Shown: positions 1 through 12,384, counted from the first letter of the stretch. The stretch is DNA of 64,000 nt from Morchella semilibera (GCA_009192285.1 WBVU01000019.1:558001-622000); one strand, 5' to 3'. Translations and numbers: made by a program. The notes: generated by a model from the sequence alone, not told the origin.

Positions 1-594
1 TACATTCAGATTGGTGCTACTAAATCACTAAACTTTAGTCACCAAGTCCTTGTTCTTTCGAGTTGACGGCCAAATAATGAATGGCCCAATTTTTTTTCAC
101 TCGATTTTAAAATTTTACAGCCTTAATATACATGAAATCTATGCAAAGAAAAAAGCCCCGGGAGGTTCTCTTTGGTAGCGATTGTGCACGTGAATGCGTT
201 TGTATATGCATCTTATTGATTTTATGCTTTTTATTGTTTTAAAAGCGAGTATCGTCAGTTCTCAAAAGAACAGCCCGAACCCAAAGGTCAGATCTAAGCC
301 GTCTGATCGGTTGTTTTATCTCTGGCCACCACCTATTACTCTGTCCTTTTGCATTAAACCCGGGCTCTTATTTCGAGACTTAACGGTATCTACATGCATG
401 TAGATAGGGAAAGCACAGCCTATAATACAATGCAAAAAAACAGGGCGAAATAACCACAGAATCTAGTGACGAATGGCGAATCAAAATAAGAATACTGTGT
501 TTTTGCGTTACTAGCGAGTGCATATCCCTCTTTTGGTAATATAGCTCCAAGGTACTTACAGCCGCAATTCTTATCATATCACTTATAGACTACA

Positions 595-732
595 TACAGC
601 ACCAAAAAGGGGGATGTAATAGGTACCATAGAAATACGGTATCGAGAATTAAATCTGAGTTTCAGCCATCATACTGTAGCAATGCTGTAGCAATACCGGT
701 ATTCTGGCAGATAAGGTACTATTGGTACTGTA
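595..732. mobile_element. MITE-like element, family A (TIR TACAG-ACCA)
   Basis: The left end reads TACAGCACCAAAAAGGGGG and the right end, reverse-complemented, begins TACAGTACCA. The inner part (ATACTGTAGCAATGC, then TCTGGCAGATAAGGTACT) recurs in related copies near 4240, 20870 and 21340, in both orientations. It is short, non-coding and ends in TA, as expected of a non-autonomous Tc1/mariner-type element. The family assignment is inference. Confidence 0.55.
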
Positions 733-796
733 CCTCAATGAGGATACATGTAGTGTATTGTATTAGGAAGTACCTTGTATCCTTTGAAACTCAATA

Positions 797-900
797 TAGA
801 GCGGTGGTGGTCGGGCGAGAGGTACATGTAGGGATTCTAACTAGTCAAAACTGCCAAGCCCCGCCATACCCTCCCTCTCGCCCGACCCTCCACCGCTCTA
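797..900. mobile_element. 104-bp inverted-repeat (MITE-like) element
   Basis: About 28 bp at the left end (TAGAGCGGTGGTGGTCGGG...) are repeated in reverse complement at the right end (...CCCTCCACCGCTCTA) with few mismatches. The terminal bases are TA on both sides, which fits a TA target duplication. There is no coding capacity, and the loop of about 48 bp contains TACATGTA. Confidence 0.65.
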
Positions 901-1180
901 ATTACATGTATCTAGGTACGGTTCATAGCCAGGCCGGATTGTGGGTTAGAGCTAAACATGCAAATCTCCGTACCGCCGAGAAATTCACCAGTTGACAATC
1001 CCCGGGCTTGAGTGTTATCCTGTGAACTGGACTGGTTCCGTCTCACACCACCCGCAAAACCTGCATAGATTGTCACCTCTTTGACCAATAGTCCCGTACT
1101 GTAAGGAATTGGTCTTGGCTATGACCTAGCTACATGTACTCGTGGACTATGCATTTCCACACTCCTGTGATGCGTACATG

Positions 1181-1268
1181 TACTACGAGTGTAGGGGTAA
1201 GTCTAGCGACACTAACCGTAGTTGCAACAGTTCTTACTATCGCCAGACTTACCCCTACACCCGTAGTA
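1181..1268. mobile_element. 88-bp inverted-repeat (MITE-like) element
   Basis: The arm 1181-1209 (TACTACGAGTGTAGGGG...) and the arm 1240-1268 are reverse complements with about 27 of 29 positions matching. The ends are TA. The loop is only about 30 bp, so the whole element would form a hairpin. Confidence 0.65.
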
Positions 1269-1781
1269 CTATAGTTGCCATAGTAGTCGTCTAAGTCTTT
1301 ATCTCAGTTTAGTTGGTCGGTTGAGAACTAGTAGGATTACAGGTAGTTGACTAAGCACGATCCATCAAATTTGGAACTGAAATTCAAGAGTACCAAGGAA
1401 GGTTGAACTATGTAGCAGGAGGAGAATCCCAAAAACTAGAGCAAATAACCCCCCAAAGGAATCTACAGCTCGTGGCCGCCAGTTGGCCATTGCTAGCGAA
1501 TGTGTACTTGTACTTAAGTACATGTACAATATATACATGTAATATTGCCGTTAAGTCTCCGAAAAAGAGCCTGGGTTTAGTGAGCGATAAGTGGTGGCAA
1601 GACGTAGAGTCACTACATGTAGTCAGACGGCCTAGATTCGGTACATGTAGTATGTGGGTGCACGTGTAGATACAGGATGAGATATAGATGGCTTTCTATA
1701 CAGCGTAGGCACATACGTACTCTCTCCTAGCCGCCTATTTTCATTATACTTATTCCCTTAATACTACCATTGAATTCGGAA

Positions 1782-1885
1782 TACAGCCGACTCTCGATAT
1801 AGTGATACCCGATATATTGATAACCTTGTTATAAAGATGCCACTTTCCGGTCCCGACCTCATCACTATATCGAGAGTCGGCGGTA
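1782..1885. mobile_element. MITE-like element with pogo-like TIR, TA target site
   Basis: A 20-bp exact inverted repeat, CCGACTCTCGATATAGTGAT, lies 2-3 bases inside the TA on each side (TA at 1782-1783 and 1884-1885). The CTCGATATA motif resembles termini of Tc1/mariner-pogo elements, which also duplicate TA; that resemblance is from memory. The centre is short and non-coding. Confidence 0.65.
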
Positions 1886-2472
1886 CTATCAAAATAGAAC
1901 AAATGATATGATTGGTCTTAGGAATATTATATGACCAGACAGAGGGGTTAAACTAGCTTCAGGGATATTGATTTGATAGGTGCAGCAGTAAGCTATCACA
2001 TAAGCTTAAATATGGAAATTATTCACTTCTTTTGGAATGCTATTAGACTCTTATATTTGCGTTAAAGCTGGGAAGTGTTCGTGACATGTACTACTATTGA
2101 CAGAGGTAACGTCTAAAAGTATATACACTAGTGAGAACACAATCGACCGATTAAAATTTGGGAAAACTGGCGTTATGGTTCGTGGTGTAACATTTGGATA
2201 TCATGAATCTTAATCCTCGCCCGTATCCCTCCAAGACCAGGGTGTCCTATCCAATTCAAAAGGAGAAGGCTCGTGCCCCCGCATCGCGCCGGTTCAAAAG
2301 CGAAAGAAAAGGTGAATAAATTGTAAGAACAAAAAACCCTGGTTGGGGGGTCTTGGTGGTCCCAGGCCACTTTCCCCAGTTCACATCCCAATACCTCCCT
2401 TCCCCAAATGAACAAAGAAATTTTTTTTCCCCAAATTTGTATTTTTTTTTAAACTTTGGACAAATTATCGCT

Positions 2473-2963
2473 CTACTTCCTCCTGAATGAGCACCCTTCT
2501 GTAAGGCGGGCCTTGCCACCGGTAGGCTGGCATAGAACGGTGGCGCAAGAACCGCAGATGACCACGGTCTGGGCGTGCGAGAAGACGGTCGTGATGTTGA
2601 AACATCCAGGGCATTTGACGTCCATGAAGAAAGAGCGGGGAGCAGGAACCAAAGTCTATTAAATTAGAAAATTTTCATTAAGTTCCGGAACCAATTAAAA
2701 TTGATAAGATGAGGGGGGAGTACCTTGAGCTTGTGCTTCCTGGCCTCAGCAGCTGGAGCAGGGTTAAGAAGATCTTCAGCGAGAACCTATGTGATACAAT
2801 TATTCTTATCAGCCTAATCCATAGCTCAGCAACATGTTGAAGGGAAATTGCTGCTTTGAACCTATGTTCACGAACTTCCAACACGCGGCAAATCACATAT
2901 TGCCATCGGGCCCCCGAAACAAGAGAAAAAAAAAAAAAACGGGGAAAGGTGCAAACATACCAT
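2473..2963 (-). CDS. RPS27: 40S ribosomal protein eS27
   Basis: This is a small-subunit zinc-ribbon ribosomal protein of 82 residues, the usual length for fungal eS27. There are three exons: 2963-2961, 2786-2724 and 2655-2473. The first exon is only the ATG, followed at once by a GTATGT donor. The start codon and intron arrangement match my memory of yeast RPS27A and RPS27B, which also have an intron right after the ATG. The spliced product begins [12 protein letters not shown] and has the family motif [19 protein letters not shown], with the four zinc cysteines in CPGC and CGSC, ending [10 protein letters not shown]. All phases close (249 nt). No in-frame alternative start exists in exon 2. 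The 174-nt first intron contains a T-rich tract. The gene is short and highly conserved, so the identification is firm. Confidence 0.95.
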
Positions 2964-4037
2964 TCTGACGATTTATCGGCGTTTTTTTGATATTGACTTC
3001 GTTCGTTGAGGTTGTTTGAACGCGGGTCTGGTCGGTTATGTGGCGATAGGTTAGTAGTCGCGGGACCTACTGGAGAGGGAATCGCCAAGATCTGGGTGGC
3101 AGTTTGCAAATTTGCGTGCGCATTAGGGTTCGCCTGTGACTGCTAACCTCAAAATTTACTAGAAGCAGGGTAACCACGGTCTATTTGCAAAGTGTATACT
3201 TCAATTACGGTTTTAATCATCCGGGCCTTTGTTAATGGACAATCTACTGGCTACATGTATGTTTCAAGGTTAGGGTTATCACATATGTGGTAAGATGGTA
3301 GTCTGCCCTGCTCGTATCTGATAGAGTAGATGGTCAGCCCAAATTACAGCCCGAGACACCTAAACCCTTTATGGCAACGTGATGAATCTAACGCCCAACA
3401 AGCCCGAGCTGCAGTTTCCAGCATGCGTGACAGTTTGTGACACCTTTCAATTCTATGCACTTTTTATATCACGGTTACTAGAAAGGATTTAAGTGTCTCG
3501 TCTATCGGATACTCGTATCTACCACTACGGTATGCGTAGTACGCTTGGTATCGGAAGACCTAGCTAGGTTAGGAAATATTAAAAATTTGGTTTTTTAGAT
3601 GTAATCATCTACCCTCACTCGGACAGTGGATGGTGGATTAGAACCAGCTCCAGATGTGATTATTGATAACAAAATCGGGCAACACCACATATTTTGCATG
3701 TAATTACCCTCGTATTCTTTCCCCATAAACGTTTGAAGCCTCTCACAACTATCACCATCTCACCAAACATTTCTTGTAAAATTTTGAGAGAAAGTTTTAG
3801 CACTAAACTGTTATAGGGTCGCGTCAAGTCCTATTTTATCAGCCCAACCGTATCCCGTTCAAAAAATATCCATTTATCCTTATAAAAATTTCCCAGCCAG
3901 CCATATCACCCAAGTTACATATCCTCTCATATGTATATAGAGTATCCTTTTAGACAATGTCCTTATAACGAGATTTTACTATTGTATCTTTCCAAGGACC
4001 CGGCTTACTTCCAGTTTATAGGGAACGCGGGAAAGAA

Positions 4038-4312
4038 CAATACCAAAAGGGGGGATGTAATACAAGTAGGTACCGTATCGATAGGTATCTAAAAAGCCTC
4101 CATTATCCCTTAAGCTGTTATTCTAATAGTACTTGCTGTTATCTCCCTTATCAAATAATTGATCTCTCATACAAATTTCGACTCTTTATTGTGGGGGATC
4201 AGCATTGACAGCTTAAGGGATACCGTAGCAATGCTGCAGTATCATAGTATTCTGAAAATATGTAGGGTGCACGCTGGATACACCCACTTTTTGGTACTAT
4301 AGTCAATTCAGA
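4038..4312. mobile_element. MITE-like element, family A (longer copy)
   Basis: The left end has ATACCAAAAGGGGGGATGTA and the right end CACTTTTTGGTACTATA, matching in reverse complement the ends of the copy at 20847-21130. The inner sequence GGATACCGTAGCAATGC is shared with the other copies. The element is about 275 bp and diverged at its tips, so the limits are approximate. Confidence 0.5.
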
Positions 4313-4514
4313 AGCAATAGAGCACAGAATTTCGTCTAAATGTATTGTGCCTATACTTAAGTAAGTATATATGTAAATTCCAACTCGGCCCGACGCACCA
4401 AGGATAAGGCCTTGAAAATGATACATGTATTATGCCTCATGTATGCTTTGGATAATTATAATGATTTATTTATATTCCTCTCTAGGATACTGGAAACCAT
4501 TCCGTAGATACAAA

Positions 4515-4636
4515 TAGAGACTTTGCGCGAATAGAGCCAGCTCCATTTTCTGGTAGCCTGATTGATACCGATCTCCCATAGCCTACCAATCAGATAATCG
4601 AAATATAGAGCTGGCTCAATTCGCGCAGAGTCTCTA
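4515..4636. mobile_element. 122-bp inverted-repeat (MITE-like) element
   Basis: The left arm TAGAGACTTTGCGCGAAT... and the right arm ...TTCGCGCAGAGTCTCTA are reverse complements over about 29 bp, including AGAGCCAGCTC / GAGCTGGCTC. The ends are TA. No coding capacity is present. Confidence 0.65.
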
Positions 4637-4880
4637 AGTATGTATTTTTGAAGATACAAGTAGCACCAACGCCGCTGATCACGCGTTGCGCGACAGTACT
4701 ACTACTTATCAAGACATGTAATGACGCGGCAACAACTGGCTGGCATTGCAACGTCATGCAACGCTACTCATACTCGCTTAGCTTCGCATTCCTAACAACT
4801 TTAACAACCTCCTTCATTCTGGGTGTCTTTCATAAGCTGTGCCATCTCCCACTGGACATCCTCTTCATCTTCTCGCGACA

Positions 4881-6881
4881 ATGGAATCCTTGTTACCAAA
4901 ACTTTGGACGCTCTCAGCCCAAATACCTATTATCTGGTCGACTGCTGGTGTTGTCTTGTTACTTCTAGTCATATCTGCCTCAGTATTTGTGAGCTTCTCT
5001 TATCTTGCTGTGGGATTTATTGCTAATCCTCAAACCAGGTTAGAATCTTCCAGGACCGCCATGATCGCGACGCATTCGTAACTATTGTTTGTGTTCTCGC
5101 CCTCTCATCGCTCCTCGCAACAGTTTGTCTACTTCCGGTTGATATCGCGCTTGTTTCGATTACAACGAATAATGCCACGGGTCTCAAGAAACAGTGGGCA
5201 GATGCTGAAACTGTAGCCAAGATCGTACAACAATTAAAGATAGTTTACTACAGTCTTTACTCGCTCGACGCAGCTATGTGTCTGCTTGTCATTCCATTCG
5301 CCTATTTTTGGTACGAATTTTCTATGACTTTCCCCACAGAATCAATTAGCTAAGCCAGCTCAAAATTAGGTACGAGGAGTGGGATGTTGATACAAGTGCT
5401 TGGCAAAGGGTAAAAGGGGCATTCAAATATAGCCTTTGCTTTGTTGCGTTTATTTTTATCCTAATGGCCGTTGGCCTTTTCATTCCTGTCGCAAATGGTG
5501 CTAAAGGACACTGGGACCTGGATTATTTCAAGAAACTTCTTTTCGCGAACAGTAAGTGAAATTCTACTATTCGATTTTGTATTCTTGAACGTTGACGGAA
5601 TTACCTAAACAGATGGAGAGCGCATTTTGACTTTTGTAGTTGGCGCTCTTCTCTGTGTTGGAATACTCCCCTACGTTTGTTATACTGCCCCCGGCCTGGC
5701 CCTCACTCCCATGGTCTATATAAAATCTATCCCAGGAGCATCAGTCCCCTCTGGCTCTGACTCAGTACACGAGGACCTTATTTATAACCGCGAGAGGCAA
5801 AGAATGATTGAAGCAAAGTATGGAGGCGGCTCTAGTTCTAATTTCACGACTAAAGATAGACGCGAAATGGAAAGTCTGCAAAGAGAGGAGAGAACCTTAG
5901 TGCGTCGGGAGAGAATTGCCGAAGAAGGTGGCAGAAAGGGCCTTAGATTCTTAGGAAAGCTAAAAGCGCTTGGGAGGCCTCTCGAGGTTGCCTTCGGCGT
6001 TCTCATCCTACTCGTCTCACTCTCAGTTGTTACTTCAATGCTGTTGACGTCCATTGACAAGTCCAAGAACTCTGTCTGTGGAAACCGTTGTGGGTTCATC
6101 TTGGCCAGGGTCAATTTATTTAACCCAATCAACTGGTTATTTGTGGCCGCCAGTAACTTTTTCCCAGCAGACTATGTATTAGCCTTGTTGTTAGTATTGC
6201 TCTTATTTGTTGGCAGTGTTGTTGGGGCTGCATTCGTCGGTATCAGGTTCTTGTGGGTATCATTGTTCAAAATTCAAACTGGGCACACAAAACCTCAAGG
6301 AATGCTCATGGCTACCGTTATTTTGACACTGATGGTTTTGGCAATCAACTACGCTATTACCATGATTATTGCTCCGCAGTACGCTCATTATGGAGGTCAG
6401 AAGTTCTGTAACAACACTGTAATAATTCTCCAGATTTTCCTGTCTAGCTTAATTTTAAAGAAGGGAAAACAAAGACGGCTAACAACTGTTTTAGTTGACT
6501 GGTGATCTGTTTCTTGACTGTAGTCAAAATCCAGAGCTCATCGTGTCTTGCACAGAATCTGCCCCGCAGCACATATGTACACCTACAGTTGTTTCCACCT
6601 TTATCAACCGTGTGACATTGAATTTCCCCTTCTTTGGCGCGTTCGCCTTCTGGGGACAGTTTGCGTTCATTTCGGTTTATATTATTACTCTCTTAATCGG
6701 GCTTATCAAGACCCCTCGCCTGCGCGATATGTCGGATGATGAGGAGTACGAAATTGACGATGAGGAAGAGAGTTTACTCAGAGAAACCTCCCGAGGTGCT
6801 GATTGGGAAAATATCAGAGGTCAATCCGGAAGGTCCACAACATATGGCATAAATGGTAGAGGATCAAGGGAAGATGCCTAG
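4881..6881 (+). CDS. LMBD1-type lysosomal/vacuolar cobalamin transporter
   Basis: A multi-spanning LMBR1-family protein. In animals LMBD1 takes part in export of cobalamin from the lysosome; the fungal role is less clear. I place five exons at 4881-4988, 5054-5310, 5370-5551, 5613-6418 and 6495-6881, with GT..AG introns of 58-76 nt and all phases agreeing, giving 579 residues. Family landmarks are [28 protein letters not shown] and FAYFWYEEWD near the N-terminus, [18 protein letters not shown] in the middle, and [20 protein letters not shown] before an acidic tail ([16 protein letters not shown]). About nine hydrophobic segments are visible. The start ATG leads straight into the first hydrophobic segment and no other start is needed. 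The reading frame is undamaged. A polypyrimidine CTTT tract follows the stop at about 6957-6985. Confidence 0.9.
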
Positions 6882-8741
6882 TGTGGATGTTTACCCACAT
6901 TTCGGGATGAAATTTGGCTGCGGATGGAATATGAGCGGAACGGGAATTTTCTAATTTTCTTTCTCTTTCTTTCTTTCTTTCTTTTTTGGTTGTTACAGTT
7001 ACGTCTCGCGATGGCACAAATTGTCATAGTTCTAGGATATTTGGGACGATGTTTAGGCAGGTAGGTGAGTTTAGGCTAGGAGGATGAGCGGGGGCTCTTT
7101 TTTAAACGTGATATCCACGCTTTGTTACGTTGAAGTTTTGATTTGCAGTTTAGCACGTGCTGGCACATTTTTTGTTTTCCCTTTCACTTAGCACTTGTAA
7201 AGAAATCATAATCCCTATTCAGTTTCTGCTTGAGGATGGTCCACAGCCCTACCCTACGTCAGGTTATGCTACTCCTACCGGTATATATTTTAGGGTTCAA
7301 TGTATTATTGATTTGTCTATTCAGGTACAGTACCTAGCGAATTATGATTCATTGGACTGAGCCATAGGACTCGGTTTATATGCAACAGAATACTATATAG
7401 CTGGGTGTTTTACCCAACCTAGCGAACTTACCGCTCCACAGCGCGCCCCCTTGATATGTCTATGTAGTAAATTTGGAAACCCTAACCCTGTACCGAACAA
7501 TGTTTAGCAGCGTGCAAATCCAAGGAGCCAACCATACTTATCTATGAGCAAATGGGTGCCCTCTCAGAATTTTTATTTCCTTGGAAAGGGGAATGGTAAT
7601 ACGTGAGGAACCCCGACACACATATTTAGTTACTTAACAGCCCTACCATGCGTCCTTAATCGCACGGGCCTGTGTCTAAATGCATGACTTTGGGTGATAA
7701 GTGTCTATATACATCTGTGACGTTAGTTTCGGCTGCCCGATAACACATGTAAAAGTACATAATAAATTGATTAGTCAATTAGACGGCCTCCCTAGCCACT
7801 CGGACACCCCCCTCACTCGGACGGCCAATCATGATTGGCTGAAAAGAAGTGCTGAAGCCACTTAACATGATGATCTTTTCTTTTCTACGTTAACTGTCCG
7901 AGTGAAGGGGGTGTCCGAATGGCCCGGGAAGGCGTCTACTACCAAACAAAACTTTGTGATCCAGATCATGTAATATCACTCGCTAACTAAATGTAACTTA
8001 TGTAATCCGCCGTAGATCGTTTTTAGGCTACATGAGACCGTAATTCTAGATTTTGGCTTAAGGCGATTAGTAAGTAATTGGTTAACAATTTATTGTATGC
8101 AATTGGTAGGTTATGGCAGAGTAAAATATTGTACTTCTACATGTCTCCCTCCTCGCCCTTATTTCTGTTTAAAGCCGGGTGCAGTTGCGTTATGTCCCAT
8201 GTCCAAGAAGCTAGCCCTAAAATGATAGTCGCTAAATCTACATATGTCTGCCCATCGCTTATATTTTATCATGTTATTGTTTCACCCGGCGACTTCGCTT
8301 CAGATTTGGTATGCTAGGGAGTGTTCTCTATATACTAACAGTACTACAAACCGGGGGAGAGCGGACTCACTAGGGGTGTTGGGCCTGTACACTCTTGGAA
8401 GGAAATATAATACTTGCAAAGGATAGCGGTCTAGACCTTGCCACAGTTATTATAGTCAGGGTTTTTTCCCCAGGCTCGCACCATAACTCCAAACAGGTAA
8501 TCGAGTGATTACTTATGACTACGCATTTTCACTTATAAAACCAACTAGATCGCAGCTGCCTTTTTAATAATATAATAATTTTAGAGATAATTTGAACTGT
8601 AGTGATATAATATGCACAAAAAGCGCGTAATAGTAACTGAAAAGAGGGGGGGAACTCAAGAGAAAAAAAAGTTCTAATGAAGACAACAAAAGCCAACACC
8701 TGGATGAATTCGCTTACAGTTATATCTCAAACCGAGAAAAT
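6882..8741. other. intergenic region (convergent genes)
   Basis: The flanking genes converge here, so 3' UTRs are expected at both sides. I see no supported gene. The notable feature is a 159-bp inverted-repeat element at 7780-7938. A double telomere-type motif (CCCTAACCCT) at about 7480 is too short to interpret. Confidence 0.5.
7780..7938. mobile_element. 159-bp inverted-repeat (MITE-like) element
   Basis: The left arm begins TAGACGGCCTCCCTAGCC and continues to CTCACTCGGAC. The right arm ends GGCCCGGGAAGGCGTCTA and is its reverse complement over about 42 bp with several mismatches. The outermost bases are TA. The shared core CACTCGGACACCCCC marks the family, and a scrap with CTCACTCGGAC occurs near 3616. 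Confidence 0.65.
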
Positions 8742-10284
8742 TTAACCGCTAAACGCATTCGCCAGAAATCCCTGGACTGCTTTCAATGCCTCATACCTCA
8801 CTTCGGCATCGCTGTCTCCCATCAACTCCATAACTCTGCTTTTGACACCAAGCTCTTCCCATTTCTTCCTACCACCTGAAACCTCCCTTACAAGAGCCCC
8901 TACATCGTTTGCAGCAACAGCGAGGACTGTTTTGTCCTGGCTAGTGCGTAAAACCCTTGCCAATGCCTTTATAAGTTCGGAATCCTCGAGAATTTCCCGA
9001 CTATGCTTCTTCCAGAAACCTTCATTACGGTGTGGAGGGGACCATCTAAGATGGCCAGACAAAACTTCAAGACGATAGGAGGAAAGGGTTGTTTGTGAAG
9101 ACTGAAAAATTTTCTAGGGAGTCTATCAGTGTCGAGAGGTCCGCTGTGAGATCTGCATCCGAGGATGATGTAAATCTTGTCGAAATTGTCTGCAAATACG
9201 GGAGGATATTTGAAAGAAGAAGTGGGGGGAGGTTTAATGAGGGCGATTTTGTAGTGAGATTGGATAGGATTGCAAGACACAAACGCGTTATCTTTTCTTT
9301 GAAGGCGGATCTGAGGATGTCTGTTATGGGCGGAATAATGTCGTACTTACTATAATCATCGGTTTATTGATTAGCAATGGTTATCACGATGGAGAGCGGA
9401 GGTTTTTATCCCTCATTCTAGAAGGTGTGACACACGGGTTAATCTCCTCCGCGATAATCTCTTCAAATGTCAACTCCCAGATCACGAGCAAAACATGATA
9501 CAACAACTGCAAAGCAACCCCACCCTGTGCAGTTGTAGGGTTCCCCAAAGTGCTTCCTCTGTCACTTGAATTCCCATTTTGACTTCCTGCGCTCTCCAAG
9601 ATTCTTACAATCGGTGTAACTGTCTCCTCTGCGAGTTCCCAGAAGGTAATTCTGGCGTATGAATTTCTCAAAAGGGAAACATATGACTGGATAGCTATAT
9701 CTTGTAGAGGGACATCTTGAAGCTTAGTAGTCAAACTCGCGAGGTAGCGATATAGCTGGGGAAGAGCAGATTCGGCATCTGAGGTAGGTTTGGCAGAAGA
9801 TTTCAGGGATGCCGAGAGCATTGCAGTGAGGACCGAAGAACTGAGAAGAGGGATAGTGTCATCAGGGTGTGATAGGAGATAGAGCAAGTGAGAAAATGGC
9901 GAAGGAAGAGCTAAAAGGGATTTCGTAAATGCAGGAACACCTGATCTAGAAGTTAGTAGAAGCTCGACCCTAGTAAATAAAGGTAAACACACTCTCTAAT
10001 AGGTCTCCTAGCAAAACTAACATATACGTCACCACATCGACTCTTTTACCATCAGTCGCCTTTTTCAATCCACCCTGTGGACCTAGAACAAGTGAGGCAT
10101 AACCATCCACATCCTTCTCAACAACGCTGACTTGCTTCTCCTTTGAAACTTTATCGATGGCCTTGATCCTCTTAACATCCGATTCGGTAATGAGGCCAGC
10201 CCGTACATGAGCGTCCCATGCGATAGAACGTCCTCTAATGTTGGAGAACAGCTCCACAAGGTATTTGGGAGTATCGAGGGACAT
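8742..10284 (-). CDS. VMA13: V-type ATPase subunit H (Vma13), one apparent frameshift
   Basis: Regulatory subunit H of the V1 sector of the vacuolar proton pump; it is needed for activity of the assembled enzyme. Exons are 10284-9993, 9940-9436 and 9349-8742; the first intron has a perfect TACTAAC branch site. The start MSLDTPKYL matches the family and fixes the ATG at 10284. Landmarks are DVVTYMLVLLGDLL, KYDIIPPITDILRSAFKEKI (an armadillo-type helical region) and the C-terminal SGHLRWSPPHRNEGFW and VRYEALKAVQGFL. The spliced frame breaks once, in the A5/T4 run at 9105-9113. One base too many there separates LENF from QSSQTTLSSYRLEVLSGHLR. Without it the length is 467 residues, normal for Vma13. 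I infer a base-calling error, since this subunit is conserved and the rest is undamaged. Confidence 0.9.
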
Positions 10285-11240
10285 TTTGTTGTGAAGGAAA
10301 TAATAACTCCTTGGATCAGCTGGGGGAGGGGAAGCAGCTGTATGTACGTCACACAATTACCCGGTCATCAACGTATGAGCTCTTGAGCGTCATGTGATCT
10401 AGTTCCAGTTTACTAAAGTACTATGTACATGTACTTACTCTACATACATACACCTCTAGAGCAGAGCAGAGCACTGCATGTGCATGCACTACTCTATAGC
10501 TAATCATATTCACCATGCAAGACTGTGATTTGCAGTGCTAATTAGTGTCTAAATACGCTCTATTATGATTCGTGTACTTACATACATGTATATACTATAG
10601 CTACAGATATTTCAAACCTTTTTAGTTATGTTATATGTACAGTATAAGAATACAGCATGGTATAGGAAATTCCGTAGTCTTATGGTAGTGGTTTTGCGCC
10701 ATCTTTCATACTGTAAGTTATATGCAAGTATCTGATCTCGCTGAGGCTAGACTACATGTATGTAATCCATCTCGGGAGCGGAATTAAGGATGGAATATGG
10801 TCAATTTCAGGTATGGGTGTACGTAGGTAAGGGGGGATAACTTCTCAATGACCCAGTAGATTCGGATTGCACGAGGTTCAGGGTTGTATGCCCTTGAGAT
10901 ATTATTCAAGACTACATGTGTGTGTAGAGTTCAAATAAGGCTTAGAATTATAAAAATATAAGAATCATAGTTATCATTTTTTTTTTGATTCTTACGTTAT
11001 ACATGTATGAGTAACGGACTTAAGTATCTCCACCTGAGGCTTGACTAGGTGATCGTTTGGCGTGATTTAGCTTTTTTAAATTGAAGAGACAACCGAATAA
11101 GCACGGAGAGGTTAAAAAAGAGAAGGAAGGGCAAGGGGAACGGAAAGGTGAAGAAAAAAAAAAAAAAAAGGACAAAACAGACTTGCTGCGTAGTATGATG
11201 CACTACAAATTAATACTATAGAATTGACAAACATAATGCG
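10285..11240. other. intergenic region, TACATGTA-bearing
   Basis: No supported gene. The stretch contains four copies of TACATGTA (near 10430, 10585, 10755 and 11000) and a poly-A tract near 11153-11169. It should hold the V-ATPase H promoter on its left side and the 3' UTR of the HMG-box gene on its right. Confidence 0.5.
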
Positions 11241-12384
11241 CTAATGACACCTATTGACTGCAGTGAAACCTCCTCCACCTCCAGGTTGCTGTGGAGGTTC
11301 ATCCTGTTCATCGTTTGTGCTGCCTGGAGCAGGACTTAGTGGTGCATCATAATTAGAAGCAGGTACAATAGATGAAGCCGCAGAGAGCGCCCTCAGCGCT
11401 CGTTTCCCAGCACCCCCATTACCACTCATGGTAGCCCTCTCGGCATCGCTTTTAAGATCATTAACCTTCTCCAGATATTTTTTCGCGATTCTTTTCGTAC
11501 TCGTTAAAATATGGTTTCTGGCCGTCTGCTTTCAGATCGCGCCATGCTTGAGCTAAAGCCTTGTGCATGTCGAATCCTTCTTTTTTGGACTCGCGTTCAC
11601 GGACTGCATCTCGCTCCTTTTCACAGAAGCTTGCATCTCGTTAGCGAAAATTGAGCTTTGGCAGAAGTACACCGCTTTATACGAAACTTACATCATGTAA
11701 GCATTCGGTGGTCTTTTTGGCCCACCTTTGCTCCGAGAGCCTTTCCCCGTCTTAGGGACGGCAACAGGTAGAGTTGTCATGGCGCCAGGCCCAGGAGAGT
11801 CGGTTTCACCGGGGTGAGCTGGATTAAATGTAGTAGAGATAACAAAATTGTATCCGTCTCCGCCGTCTCTCGAAGGTCCTGGGGATGGAGAGACCTGTCG
11901 CATTGGAGAATCCAGGGGAGGGGGGTCTTTCCGGGCGCGTTTGATGCGGAGCGGTTTTTCCTTGGGCTGTGGTCCAATGGAAGTTAGCATGGGAACATCT
12001 GTATTTTCTGCTCTTCCGATATTTATTTCAACATAGCAACATGTTTAAGGTGTTTATACCGTAGGAGGTGGGCTCGGGCTACCGTCGGAATCCTCTACTC
12101 GGGGATCCGTACGATGCTCGAGTTGCTGAAGCAAAAATGCCCTTTCAAGCCTCATCCGCTGAATCCCGCGTCTTGCTCTTTGAATACGCACAACCAAGAT
12201 GTCATTCGATGACTCGATTTCGTTGATTCTTTTCTTTAGTTCGATACATTTTTGACGGTATGATTGTTCGACGGAGTTTGGGAGTGTAGGGGTGGGGCCG
12301 ACAGGAGATTTGGCTGGACATTGATGTTAGTTAGATTAAGTGTTAAAGGAATCGCGAGGCCCTACGCTTATGTTCTTTGGGCAT
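11241..12384 (-). CDS. HMG-box protein, Nhp10-like (INO80 complex), one apparent frameshift
   Basis: Exons are 12384-12366, 12313-12060, 11966-11692 and 11629-11241. The N-terminal part (residues about 25-80) is a charged coiled coil with SYRQKCIELKKRINEIE and RLERAFLLQQLEHR. A proline-rich linker follows, then a single HMG box (KRPPNAYMIFCEKERDA ... QAWRDLKADGQKPYFNEYE), interrupted by an intron after PNAYM. This order fits Nhp10-type subunits of the INO80 chromatin remodeller, which bind DNA through the box; the exact orthology is inference. The tail is glycine and proline rich. The frame is broken once at the T6 run 11478-11483 (A6 on the coding strand), just after EYEKNREK. Removing one base gives YLEKVNDLKSDAERATMSG and 311 residues in all. 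I regard it as an assembly error. Confidence 0.8.

Larger units (their letters stand above)
1..2472. other. intergenic region with short inverted-repeat elements
   Basis: No supported gene lies in this stretch; the short open frames have no recognisable product or splice structure. It holds four short inverted-repeat elements (595-732, 797-900, 1181-1268, 1782-1885, listed separately) and about nine copies of TACATGTA between 740 and 1660. The T-rich stretch at about 2420-2455 lies just downstream of the eS27 stop codon and is a plausible 3' UTR. Confidence 0.6.
2964..4880. other. intergenic region between eS27 and the LMBD1-type gene
   Basis: Both flanking genes point outward, so this stretch should carry both promoters. 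I see no gene in it. It contains a family A repeat (about 4038-4312) and a 122-bp inverted-repeat element (4515-4636). The sequence near 3612-3628 resembles the inner arm of the element at 7780-7938 and may be a scrap of it. Confidence 0.55.
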
